Notes: generated by a model not told the origin, from the letters alone. 7,965 nt of DNA from JAAZMX01 sp035388025 (GCA_035388025.1 DAOOPA010000040.1:1-7965), one strand, 5' to 3'. Shown: positions 1 through 7,124, counted from the stretch's first letter. Numbers and translations: made by a program.

Positions 1-3000
1 TGCAAACAGCCATAAATAAAAATTTGCAAGATACGGAATTAAATACACTCATAGACAACTTTATCACTGCCAAAATAAGAACGGCGCCCAATGTTTATGA
101 TTATATGGGCGAAAAAGATCCTTATCGTTATATGGTTTTGGACCTGTGGCAAGTAAACAAGACTGGTGATTATGAAAGATATTATGGCAATAAACTAGCT
201 TCAGCCGTGACTGAGGCTCGTTCTCGCCTGACAACTTTACAAAATTATCAAGTAATCTCAGGCAAGGGCGCCGGGGATGATATTCCAGAAATTTCCGGAA
301 TAGAGCTGTTGCCCTATGTGGCCTTTGGCGGCTCAATGCCTATTGAGGCTGATATGCCCTGGATGGCAGTAAAATATTTTAAAGATGCCAACGGCACGGA
401 AATAGGATTACCAAAAAATGTAGCCGCGATGGTGATTTCTCAAACTGGTGGCAGTAGAAAATATCTATTTTATAATAATAACAGTTATGCTGTCTCTTTT
501 TCGGTGCAGGCCGCTTTTTTGCCAACTAGAATTAATAGCGCCAAGATAACGAGGATTGGAGCGCAAACCTTTACTGATAATAATCTAACAATTTCTGATT
601 CGGTCAGGGCGCAGATTACTCTGCCGGCCCAAAATGAGGTTGAAGTTGTTTTAACGGTTAGCGATAATAATATTTTGGGATTGGGTAATAATTATGGTTT
701 TACGGATATATCACAAATTAGTACCAACACCAATACGAACACTAACACAAATACCAACACCAATACGAACACTAACACAAATACCAACACTAACACTAAC
801 ACTCCAACTGCCAGCTCTGTTGTTTATCTAAAAACAGACTTTAATTGCGACCAAACTGCTAATGTTTTAGATTTGGGGGTTTTGCTGTCATGCTGGGGCG
901 GCAATTATGATACGGCTAATCCAAAAGCTTGCGCTCCCAAGGCAAATTTATGTTCCAAGCCAGACATCAATGATATCAATAATACCACCAATTGCCAGGG
1001 TGATGGCCGAGTGGGCGTAGAAGACCTGGGCAAGCTTATGTCTTGTTGGGGAAAAGGAGATCCACAGAAGTGCTGTCCGAATACCCCGACCACTCCTCCG
1101 GTAAACGTTGCTCCGAATTGTCCGCCTGAGGTCAGGATGTCCACGGCGCCAACCACTCTTCCAGCTGATGCTATTCCTGATACCTTCAGAGCAGAACATC
1201 CGGCGGTGGCCGCTGATAGCAAGGGCAATATTCATTTGGTATACACGGCTGATTACGCTGAAAATTGTATTCGTTCTTTGGTTTATAGAAAATACAACGC
1301 GGCGACCAATGGTTGGAGCGCACCAGAAATAATTGAGAGTAGAAACGAGTCGCTGGGCGCCGGAAGCACTCTTTATCACATAGCTTATTTACACCGATCA
1401 GCCCCACATATCGCTGTTGATGAAAACGACGGAATTCATATTGTCTGGGTGATGACAGGCGACGTATATTCCATTAACGACCAATTTGATAATATTGTTT
1501 ATTATAGTTATAAAAAAGAGGAGGGGGACTCTTGGACTCAGCCAGAGATAGTGATTCAAGGCGGTGAAGACAGAGAAACTTTTGTGGCAACCAGTAAAAA
1601 CAAAGTGGCTATCACTGACCGCTCAAGAAATAGAGGCGTAGCAACCGTGAACGGTGTGGCTTGTGAAAAAGTAAATACAGTATATCTGGTTCAAAAAACA
1701 ATTGGTACGACTGGCGGTTGGCAGAAAACCGTGATTACCGGGCCAGAATGCGAAAATCAATATCCCAACTTAGCGGGCAACAAAAATGTTCCTGAGTTCA
1801 GCGTCTTTAGCAGAAGCTATGATAATACTGAGGAGTGTGCTTATTTTAGATGTAATGCCTCTGGCTCTGTGGCAAGTTGTAGCGGAGGCCAACGGATCTG
1901 GGGTTCTTGCGCGGAAAAGGGCGCGCCTATGGTTTATGATCTCAACAACAATTTATATATAGCTTGGGCGCTCAATAACAGCAGAACTATTACTATAAAT
2001 AATGGGACGAACAGATTAACAACCGTTGCTGGTCAAAGCGTTCAGAGCGCTAGCGCTTTGGATTTGGATGACAACAATCAACTTTATCTTTACTCCACGG
2101 ATGTTACCGAAGAAGGTGGTTCGGGGAGCGTCAATGATAATCATTTAAGTTATATTGAATCAGGCCCAGCCAAGGCAACCTATGCTATTTTTAATGTTCA
2201 AAGCGATGGTTCTTTGACCCTGCAACAAACATTAACCAACTTGTCCAATAACCCAGAGCATACCGGCGATGGAGATTTGGCCGCCACCAGCAACAATGCT
2301 ATGGCCGTCTGGATGGATCTAAAGGATGGTTTGCTACATTACCGCTGGCTCAAGGGGGCGCCGGTGAGCCAGTCCCAGTCATCAATAGCTGTTTGCGGCA
2401 ATGGCACACTGGAATCAGGCGAGATTTGCGATGGCTCCCTTGGCACGCCAGCCAATGCTTCTTGCGCCACCAACTGTTTGAGTTTTAATTGCCAAAGCGG
2501 TTATCAATTAAATAGCTCTGCAACCGGCTGTCAGCTCGCCACTGGCAATATATCTAGCAGTGGATCGCTCGGCGGAATTTGTGAGACAAAAAAACCAATA
2601 ACCAGCGGGGGGGCAGAATATTTTGTGGCCACCACCGGCAATGATAGCGCCGCTGGCACCCTGGCGGCGCCTTGGCGGACAATCACTCGCGCCCTGACGG
2701 CGGCCAATCAATCAGCCCAGAGCACGGGCCGAGCCAATAATATTATTAATTTGAGGGGCGGCAACTATCGAGAGGTGGTAAATTCCAATGGAATCAGCGG
2801 TGATAGCGGGGGGCCGCTGGTGATTAAAAATTATCAAAATGAAGAAGTAATTATTGATGGAAGAGGCCTCGGTGGCGAGGCCTGTTTTAATTTTAATAAT
2901 TCTTCTTATATTAAAATAAAGGGTTTAAAAATAACCGGCTGCGAGAGAAGCGGTATCATTGTTGGTAACAATAGTTCTGTTGAGGGGGTAGAGATTTATG

Positions 3001-3998
3001 AATCCAACCAATCGGAAACTTTGCGCGGCCGAGGCATAGTAATCTCGGGCACAGCCAGTGTCAAAAAAAACAATTCGGAAATAATTAATTCAACCATTCG
3101 CGACAATCAGGGGAGACAGGGCACGAGCGGCCTTTATCTTTGGGATACGGACAATCTGTGGGTGTGCGGCAATAAAATTTATGGCAACAACGACGATGGT
3201 ATAGATGGATTGACCGGAGTAGCCAATGCCACTTTTGAAAATAATTATATTTATAACAATCGAGGCGACGGACTGAAGTTAGGGCAATTTGGAAGTGCCG
3301 GATCAGCCGGCAATGAATCAAAAAATAACCTGGTGAAAAACAACATTTTTTATAATAATTCCAATGGACTAACCATTACTGGTTTTAATAACAAAGCTTA
3401 TTATAATACTTTGATCCGCGGCAACACCAGAAGCAATACTTTTGTTTTGAGCGGTAAAGACAATATTATAAAAAATAATTTAATCGGCACGAGTGTCGTT
3501 GCCGCCAATGATTTGACAGGGCAAACACATGACACCAAAAGCCTTCAGCTGACACACAACCTTTTTGATCCAACCGGCAACAGTATCACCTTTGGAGAAT
3601 CTCTCGGCGCCACGAGGACAACCTATGGCACGCTGGCGGATTTGTGTGTTAATGAAAATCTGGGATGCAATTCAGTAGATGGCGCTGCCGGTTTGATTGG
3701 TCCGGCCAGCGGAGATTTTCGGCTGTCTGCCAGCAGTTTGGCCAGAGACAGGGCTGACGGATCGGTTGGAATAAATAATGATTATGTCAACACCGCAAGG
3801 CCGCAGGGAGCGGGTTATGATATTGGCGCCTATGAATACACCAGCGGTCAAGTTTTGGGGGCGCGCTGGCAAGAGGATCTGGGGTCAGCAAATAAGCCGG
3901 TGGGGCTCTTATCTTTGTCCCTGCTCTTGGCCCTAGGGTCACTCGGTATCCTCTGGGTGGCTGGAATAAAAATTTTTTTAGAGAACAAAAACAGTTAA
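1..3998 (+). CDS. Giant multidomain surface protein (dockerin-like, beta-propeller-like, Cys-rich, parallel beta-helix, C-terminal TM anchor); 5' partial
   Basis: The reading frame is open to the left edge (frame starts at base 3). The first in-frame start codon is a TTG at 24 with no signal peptide after it, so the true start lies upstream. Residues below are numbered from that TTG, giving 1324 aa to the TAA at 3996. About 1-230 is beta-rich and unassigned; it might be the end of a glycosidase-like enzyme with its beta-sandwich (weak guess). Residues 234-260 are a Thr-Asn linker. Residues 272-343 hold two dockerin-like calcium loops (DFNCDQTANVLDL and GDGRVGVEDLG), each ending SCWG. Residues about 385-790 look like a beta-propeller with repeated blade motifs (near 392-407, 461-476, 636-648, 678-691). 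Residues 791-835 match the CGNGxxExGExCD Cys-rich module. Residues 866-1270 form a parallel beta-helix: opening YFVATTGNDSAAGT, Asn-rich rungs near 1053-1085, ending YDIGAYEY. A hydrophobic helix at 1293-1319 anchors the C-terminus. Likely role: cell-surface carbohydrate binding, adhesion or degradation, with the bulk outside the membrane. Domain classes are fairly secure; substrate and enzymatic activity are not. Confidence 0.85.
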   Translation, partial: QTAINKNLQDTELNTLIDNFITAKIRTAPNVYDYMGEKDPYRYMVLDLWQVNKTGDYERYYGNKLASAVTEARSRLTTLQNYQVISGKGAGDDIPEISGIELLPYVAFGGSMPIEADMPWMAVKYFKDANGTEIGLPKNVAAMVISQTGGSRKYLFYNNNSYAVSFSVQAAFLPTRINSAKITRIGAQTFTDNNLTISDSVRAQITLPAQNEVEVVLTVSDNNILGLGNNYGFTDISQISTNTNTNTNTNTNTNTNTNTNTNTNTNTPTASSVVYLKTDFNCDQTANVLDLGVLLSCWGGNYDTANPKACAPKANLCSKPDINDINNTTNCQGDGRVGVEDLGKLMSCWGKGDPQKCCPNTPTTPPVNVAPNCPPEVRMSTAPTTLPADAIPDTFRAEHPAVAADSKGNIHLVYTADYAENCIRSLVYRKYNAATNGWSAPEIIESRNESLGAGSTLYHIAYLHRSAPHIAVDENDGIHIVWVMTGDVYSINDQFDNIVYYSYKKEEGDSWTQPEIVIQGGEDRETFVATSKNKVAITDRSRNRGVATVNGVACEKVNTVYLVQKTIGTTGGWQKTVITGPECENQYPNLAGNKNVPEFSVFSRSYDNTEECAYFRCNASGSVASCSGGQRIWGSCAEKGAPMVYDLNNNLYIAWALNNSRTITINNGTNRLTTVAGQSVQSASALDLDDNNQLYLYSTDVTEEGGSGSVNDNHLSYIESGPAKATYAIFNVQSDGSLTLQQTLTNLSNNPEHTGDGDLAATSNNAMAVWMDLKDGLLHYRWLKGAPVSQSQSSIAVCGNGTLESGEICDGSLGTPANASCATNCLSFNCQSGYQLNSSATGCQLATGNISSSGSLGGICETKKPITSGGAEYFVATTGNDSAAGTLAAPWRTITRALTAANQSAQSTGRANNIINLRGGNYREVVNSNGISGDSGGPLVIKNYQNEEVIIDGRGLGGEACFNFNNSSYIKIKGLKITGCERSGIIVGNNSSVEGVEIYESNQSETLRGRGIVISGTASVKKNNSEIINSTIRDNQGRQGTSGLYLWDTDNLWVCGNKIYGNNDDGIDGLTGVANATFENNYIYNNRGDGLKLGQFGSAGSAGNESKNNLVKNNIFYNNSNGLTITGFNNKAYYNTLIRGNTRSNTFVLSGKDNIIKNNLIGTSVVAANDLTGQTHDTKSLQLTHNLFDPTGNSITFGESLGATRTTYGTLADLCVNENLGCNSVDGAAGLIGPASGDFRLSASSLARDRADGSVGINNDYVNTARPQGAGYDIGAYEYTSGQVLGARWQEDLGSANKPVGLLSLSLLLALGSLGILWVAGIKIFLENKNS
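723..803 (+). repeat. Thr-Asn linker repeat with exact 30-bp tandem duplication
   Basis: Bases 723-752 and 753-782 are identical 30-mers, followed by a diverged partial copy to 803. Each unit encodes five Thr-Asn pairs, so gain or loss of a unit adds or removes ten residues without a frameshift. Within a unit the Thr codons vary (ACC, ACC, ACG, ACT, ACA) and Asn alternates AAC/AAT, so this is a 30-bp duplication and not a simple hexanucleotide run. It encodes the flexible linker just before the dockerin-like module. Confidence 0.95.
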
Positions 3999-4038
3999 AA
4001 AGCAATTAGAAAAAAATTATTGAAAAATTAAAAAACAG

Positions 4039-4068
4039 ATTATCAACACCAAAGGTGTTGATAATTTT
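4039..4068 (+). terminator. Probable rho-independent terminator of the surface-protein gene
   Basis: A perfect 12-bp inverted repeat (ATTATCAACACC / GGTGTTGATAAT) with an AAA loop ends in TTTT at 4065-4068, 40 bp after the stop of the large gene. The stem is AT-rich at the base and the T run is short, so termination may be only moderately efficient. It separates the surface-protein gene from the bactofilin gene. Confidence 0.65.
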
Positions 4069-4153
4069 GAGCTAAAGCAAACCAAGCTCTTTACAGTTAA
4101 GATAAAAAATATTAAGCTGAGATTAAGTTAAAAAATTAATTAATTATAAAAAT

Positions 4154-4552
4154 ATGTTTGGCAAGAATCAAAATATGGAAAACGATGGTACTGGCGTAGA
4201 CACAATTGTTGGGCCGTCAGTGAGCGTCGAGGGCAATTTTAAGGGCGATGGCAATATCATTGTTGAAGGCGAGGTGCGTGGCAGTCTAAAAACTAAGGGC
4301 TATTTAAAAGCCTCTGAAAGCTCAGTGATAGTCGCCAACATCGTGGCGGCTGATGCTGACATTGCCGGACAGCTAACGGGTAATATAAAAGTTAAAAATT
4401 CTTTAGATATCAAAGCTACGGCTGTGATTCAGGGGGACATAGAGGCAATGATTATCAATGTGGCCGGTGGAGCAATAATAAACGGCAACTTAAAAATGAA
4501 GTCTGGAACCGAAGAAAAAAACAGTAACCAAACAACGGTTGAGGAGAATTAA
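4154..4552 (+). CDS. Bactofilin (polymer-forming cytoskeletal protein, CcmA-like)
   Basis: This encodes 132 aa. The core at about residues 18-118 has the bactofilin pattern of short beta-helix rungs with regularly spaced Gly and hydrophobic residues (VEGNFKGDGNIIVEGEVRGSL, then IAGQLTGNIKVKNSLDIKATAVIQGDI, each rung about 17-18 residues). It is flanked by a short polar N-terminus and a charged Glu/Lys/Asn tail. Bactofilins self-assemble without nucleotide into membrane-associated filaments that scaffold envelope-modifying enzymes and influence cell shape. The length is normal for the family. The start is the ATG at 4154; an in-frame ATG at residue 8 is an alternative, and neither has a visible ribosome-binding site. 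It lies 27 bp upstream of the DAG-kinase-fold gene and is probably co-transcribed with it. Confidence 0.9.
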   Translation: MFGKNQNMENDGTGVDTIVGPSVSVEGNFKGDGNIIVEGEVRGSLKTKGYLKASESSVIVANIVAADADIAGQLTGNIKVKNSLDIKATAVIQGDIEAMIINVAGGAIINGNLKMKSGTEEKNSNQTTVEEN

Positions 4553-4579
4553 AAAATTATCAGAGTTAATCTGAAAAAC

Positions 4580-5335
4580 ATGTATTGTTATATCTACGAT
4601 ATCTTTACCAACCAAAAAAAATATGAAAAACAAATAGCCAAGCTGGAATTGCTTTTGGCTGACTTGGGGATCGCCGGCAAAAGCTATCGTCTGAATGTCT
4701 TAAAAAATCTTGAGATAGCTATAGAAGAGGCAGTGGCTGAGGGCGCCAAAACAATTGTGGCCGTGGGCAATGACCAAACCGTGAGCAAGGTGGCAAACCT
4801 AATCATGGAAAAAAATTTGCCTTTGGGAATTATTCCCTTGGGAGAGGGCTGTCTGTGGGCTGAATTTTTGGGAATCAAAACAGTGGAAGAGGCAATAAAA
4901 ATTTTATCCGCCAGAAAGATAGAGTGGTTAGACGTGGGAAAAATAAATGATCAATATTTTCTCTTGGCCTTGGAATCAAACGATGATAATATTATCTTTG
5001 ACTTAGAGGATTATAATATAAACCCAAGAAAAAATAATGAGGCGGTGGGAGTTTATAATATCAATATTAGCCAGTATAATTTTAATGCTAACCCGAGAGA
5101 CGGGTTATTGGAGGCTGTTTTTTCACCAAAACAGTTGAGTTGGTGGCAGAGATTAAAGCAAAAAGAAAATAAACAGCCAGAAAGAATTAGTGTTTTCCCT
5201 ATTAAAAAATTGACTCTCAACCACAAGAAAAAACCAATAACAATTACGATTGACCGGCAAAGAACCATAAAAACCCCGGCCAGAGTAGAGATATTGAAAG
5301 GAAAATTAAAAGTAATTACTGGCAAAACTATTTAA
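4580..5335 (+). CDS. Diacylglycerol/sphingosine-kinase-fold protein with degenerate catalytic motifs
   Basis: This encodes 251 aa, somewhat shorter than typical YegS/DgkB-type lipid kinases (about 290-310). The N-terminal half follows the DAGK catalytic-domain layout: strand YCYIYDIF, helix, then AEGAKTIVAVGNDQTVSKVAN at 53-73 aligning with the AxxGGDGTxxEVAN nucleotide-binding region. LGIIPLGEGCLWAEFLGI at 82-99 aligns with LGIIPLGTGNDFARxLGI. Both signature loops are altered: GGDGT has become VGNDQT and GTGND has become GEGCL. The C-terminal half (about 110-251) is beta-rich and fits the second domain of these kinases. An active member would phosphorylate a lipid at the inner membrane face using ATP; whether this one does is doubtful. 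It may be a non-catalytic lipid- or nucleotide-binding derivative. It follows the bactofilin gene closely and ends directly at a hairpin terminator. Confidence 0.75.
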   Translation: MYCYIYDIFTNQKKYEKQIAKLELLLADLGIAGKSYRLNVLKNLEIAIEEAVAEGAKTIVAVGNDQTVSKVANLIMEKNLPLGIIPLGEGCLWAEFLGIKTVEEAIKILSARKIEWLDVGKINDQYFLLALESNDDNIIFDLEDYNINPRKNNEAVGVYNINISQYNFNANPRDGLLEAVFSPKQLSWWQRLKQKENKQPERISVFPIKKLTLNHKKKPITITIDRQRTIKTPARVEILKGKLKVITGKTI

Positions 5336-5363
5336 AAAAACTCCTGAGAAGCAGGGGTTTTTT
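5335..5363. terminator. Bidirectional rho-independent terminator between convergent operons
   Basis: The stem is AAAAAACTCCTG / CAGGGGTTTTTT with loop AGAAG and a single G-U type pair. The T run (5358-5363) serves the + strand bactofilin/kinase unit, overlapping its TAA stop. The A run (5335-5340) reads as six T on the - strand and can terminate the rpmH-to-PRC operon about 60 bp past its last stop. The rest of the gap to 5422 shows nothing else recognisable. Confidence 0.85.
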
Positions 5364-5422
5364 GTTCTTTGTTAAGCAAGGATAACGAGGCTGGCTTTTA
5401 TAATTGGAACGGTTGGAAGCTT

Positions 5423-5728
5423 TTAATTATTCTTTTCCAGCGCCGGAAGCGCCGCTGGTTCTTTTTTAATGGGCTCTGTTTTTAATTTTCGATTGGCGAT
5501 AGAGTTATCCAAAACAACTATTTTATCGGGAAGAATATCCACAATTTGACCGCGATTGATAATTAATTTGTGATCAAAAAGATTATTTAATGTGTGGCGG
5601 GTATCAATAAGGTATTCAAACACGCTCTGAGACTCCGTATCAATGTTAAAATCTGCCAGCCGACCCAAAAGTTGACCAGACTGGGTAAAAACCGGTAATT
5701 TTATGAGTTTTTTACTGGTTCTCAACAT
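5423..5728 (-). CDS. Small PRC-barrel domain protein
   Basis: This encodes 101 aa. Residues about 9-74 have the PRC-barrel pattern: a first strand (KLPVFTQSGQLLGRLADFNID) with the conserved Gly-x-x-hydrophobic-Gly turn, followed by alternating beta strands to DKIVVLDNSI. A 25-residue Lys/Pro/Glu-rich tail follows. No signal peptide or membrane segment is present, so the protein is presumably cytoplasmic. PRC-barrels occur in RimM (ribosome maturation) and in small stand-alone proteins; this is the stand-alone type and lacks the RimM N-terminal domain. The ATG lies inside the 3' end of yidC (17-bp overlap, different frame), which implies translational coupling. It is the last gene of the rpmH operon, at a position often held by jag/khpB in other bacteria. 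Its specific function is unknown. Confidence 0.75.
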   Translation of the reverse strand: MLRTSKKLIKLPVFTQSGQLLGRLADFNIDTESQSVFEYLIDTRHTLNNLFDHKLIINRGQIVDILPDKIVVLDNSIANRKLKTEPIKKEPAALPALEKNN

Positions 5729-6506
5729 GATTTGAATCTTTTATTTCTTTGACCTTGGCTGGCAGAGAGTCCGACGGGACGACGATCGGGGAATTTTTGG
5801 GAAAATGTTTTTTGAAGATATAAAGTTGCTGGATGGCGGTCAAAACAGTACTAAAAAACCAATAAAAAGTAAGTCCGCTTGGCAAACTCAAGCCCACAAA
5901 AAAAGTAATGGCTGGCATAAGATAAAGGGTCTGTTTATTGAGAGCTGAGGTCAACTTTTCATCGCTAGAACCAGAGATGCTCGGCTGTCTTTTGGTAATT
6001 AACATACTAGAAGCCCAGTACTGCGCCAGGGCAGATAAGGCGGCCAGCACGATATTTTTTTCTGAAAAATCTAAAAAACCAAAAGCCATAACATCTATTT
6101 GGCCCGGATTGTGGACAAAAGAATAAAGAGCCCCCAGGCTTTCCGGCTTTAGGCCGTTACGAAAAACATTATAGACAGCAATTAAAAATGGCAACTGGAT
6201 CAAGAGGGGCAAGCAGGACGAAGCCGGGTTTATTTTTTCATTTTTGTATAAAGCCATAAGCTCCCGACCCATAGCTTCTTGGTTGTTTTTATATTTGGCC
6301 TTGATGGCATCCATTTTGGGCTGGAGTTCCTGAAGGGCCTTTTGAGCTCGAATTGACTTGACGGAGAGTGGATAAAGAATCAATTTGATAAAAATGGTCA
6401 TTAAAAGCACAGCAATACCAATGTCTTGGAAAGAGACGTTATTATAAAAGAAAACCAGAAGATTAAAAAGAGGTTGATAAATTAAAAGATGGTATATTTC
6501 AGTCAT
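5712..6506 (-). CDS. yidC: Membrane protein insertase YidC/Oxa1 family
   Basis: This encodes 264 aa, the short Gram-positive/organelle form without the large periplasmic domain of proteobacterial YidC. It inserts membrane proteins alone or with SecYEG. An N-terminal hydrophobic stretch (about 7-21) precedes the first core helix at about 28-48. This is followed by SIRAQKALQELQPKMDAIKAKY, with Arg53 as the likely conserved substrate-contact arginine in the hydrophilic groove, and a charged cytoplasmic coiled-coil hairpin (about 55-92). Next come CLPLLIQLPFLIAVYNVFR (98-116), a helix near 150-170, and the closing pair LYLMPAITFFVGLSLPSGLTFYWFFSTVLTAIQQLYIF (194-231) with the family-typical PSGLxxYW motif. 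There is no lipobox Cys near the N-terminus. The C-terminal tail (about 232-264) is charged. It starts 5 bp after the yidD stop. Confidence 0.97.
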   Translation of the reverse strand: MTEIYHLLIYQPLFNLLVFFYNNVSFQDIGIAVLLMTIFIKLILYPLSVKSIRAQKALQELQPKMDAIKAKYKNNQEAMGRELMALYKNEKINPASSCLPLLIQLPFLIAVYNVFRNGLKPESLGALYSFVHNPGQIDVMAFGFLDFSEKNIVLAALSALAQYWASSMLITKRQPSISGSSDEKLTSALNKQTLYLMPAITFFVGLSLPSGLTFYWFFSTVLTAIQQLYIFKKHFPKNSPIVVPSDSLPAKVKEIKDSNHVENQ

Positions 6507-6511
6507 AAAAA

Positions 6512-6775
6512 TTATTTTAATGGATCATAACCGCCCCGAGACCAGGGATGGCAACGAATAACCCTTTTAAACGCCAGAAAAAGCCCCATAAAGAAGCCAT
6601 AGCGCTCCAGCGCCTGTAGGGCATAGTCAGAACAAGTCGGGCGAAAAAGACATTGGCCTTGTGGTTTAATGATTTTTCCTAAAAAACTATGATCAAAAGA
6701 AATGGTTTTTTGATAAATGATAATAATAAATTTGGCTAATTTCCGCGGAAATAATCTTAAATATAAAAACTTCAT
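6512..6775 (-). CDS. yidD: Membrane protein insertion efficiency factor YidD
   Basis: This encodes 87 aa, the usual length of the family. The signature runs CLFRPTCSDYALQALERYG (42-60) and KRVIRCHPWSRGGYDP (70-85), with conserved Cys42, Cys48 and Cys75. The N-terminus (KLAKFIIIIYQKTIS, about 12-26) is an amphipathic membrane-associating segment. YidD is a small peripheral inner-membrane protein that assists YidC/Sec-dependent insertion. It lies between rnpA (4-bp gap) and yidC (5-bp gap), the classic arrangement. No Shine-Dalgarno sequence precedes the ATG, so expression probably relies on the tight coupling with rnpA. Confidence 0.97.
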   Translation of the reverse strand: MKFLYLRLFPRKLAKFIIIIYQKTISFDHSFLGKIIKPQGQCLFRPTCSDYALQALERYGFFMGLFLAFKRVIRCHPWSRGGYDPLK

Positions 6776-6779
6776 AGAC

Positions 6780-7124
6780 TTATGTTTTTATAATAGCCGC
6801 TTTCTTGAACAGATAGAATAATTCTTTCTCCGTGCTCGAAGAGTCAAGATTGAGCGAGGCTGGTTTTGTATAAATAGCAATACTTAAATTGTCTTTAAAT
6901 TTAGCCAAATTTTTAAAAATTATTACTCTAATGCGTCGTTTGATCAAATTCCTAGCAACGGCTTTTTTACTAAGGCTTGTCGGGGTCACGATGCCAAAAC
7001 GGCTAGGCCCAACAACTAAACCAGCCACACGAACATTAAAAAAGGGGCTAAAATACACTTGCCCCTTTTTAAATATCAAATCATAATCTTTTTGGGCGCT
7101 TAAGCGGTTTTGTTTAGCCAGCAT
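6780..7124 (-). CDS. rnpA: Ribonuclease P protein component
   Basis: This encodes 114 aa, normal for the family. RnpA binds the catalytic RNase P RNA and helps remove 5' leaders from precursor tRNAs. The hallmark basic helix is at residues 53-66 (KKAVARNLIKRRIR), matching the KKAVxRNxxKRxxR RNR motif. It is preceded by the expected N-terminal part LSAQKDYDLIFKKG and the strands FFNVRVAG and RFGIVTPTSLSK. The C-terminus (LFYLFKKAAII) is the usual last helix. The gene begins 20 bp after rpmH and is followed by yidD after 4 bp. Confidence 0.96.
   Translation of the reverse strand: MLAKQNRLSAQKDYDLIFKKGQVYFSPFFNVRVAGLVVGPSRFGIVTPTSLSKKAVARNLIKRRIRVIIFKNLAKFKDNLSIAIYTKPASLNLDSSSTEKELFYLFKKAAIIKT

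Noticed and set aside
24..26. TTG at 24 as the true start of the large gene
   Set aside because: The frame is open back to the window edge and no signal peptide follows the TTG, although the protein has a surface-type architecture and a C-terminal anchor. The gene is better treated as 5' partial.
723..803. CRISPR-like or satellite array
   Set aside because: The repeats are adjacent without spacers, keep the coding frame and encode a Thr-Asn linker.
948..1379. 143-aa open frame on the - strand inside the large gene, and other antisense frames there
   Set aside because: They lie opposite recognisable dockerin and propeller sequence and their translations have no recognisable domain; shadows of the coding strand.
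3885..3995. LPXTG sortase signal at the end of the surface protein
   Set aside because: No LPXTG or close variant precedes the terminal hydrophobic helix; only the anchor itself can be supported.
4090..4153. Promoter for the bactofilin gene
   Set aside because: TTTACA at 4090-4095 is a fair -35, but no good -10 lies 16-18 bp downstream. TATAAA at 4145-4150 is only a few bases from the ATG. The region is too AT-rich to choose a site.
5423..5728. Gene after yidC as jag/khpB
   Set aside because: There is no KH GxxG loop or R3H motif; the strand pattern and the SGQLLGRLADF turn fit a PRC-barrel instead.
5938..6126. Small + strand frame opposite yidC, and a similar one opposite rnpA (6889-7086)
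   Set aside because: Both are antisense to strongly conserved protein sequence and show no independent features.
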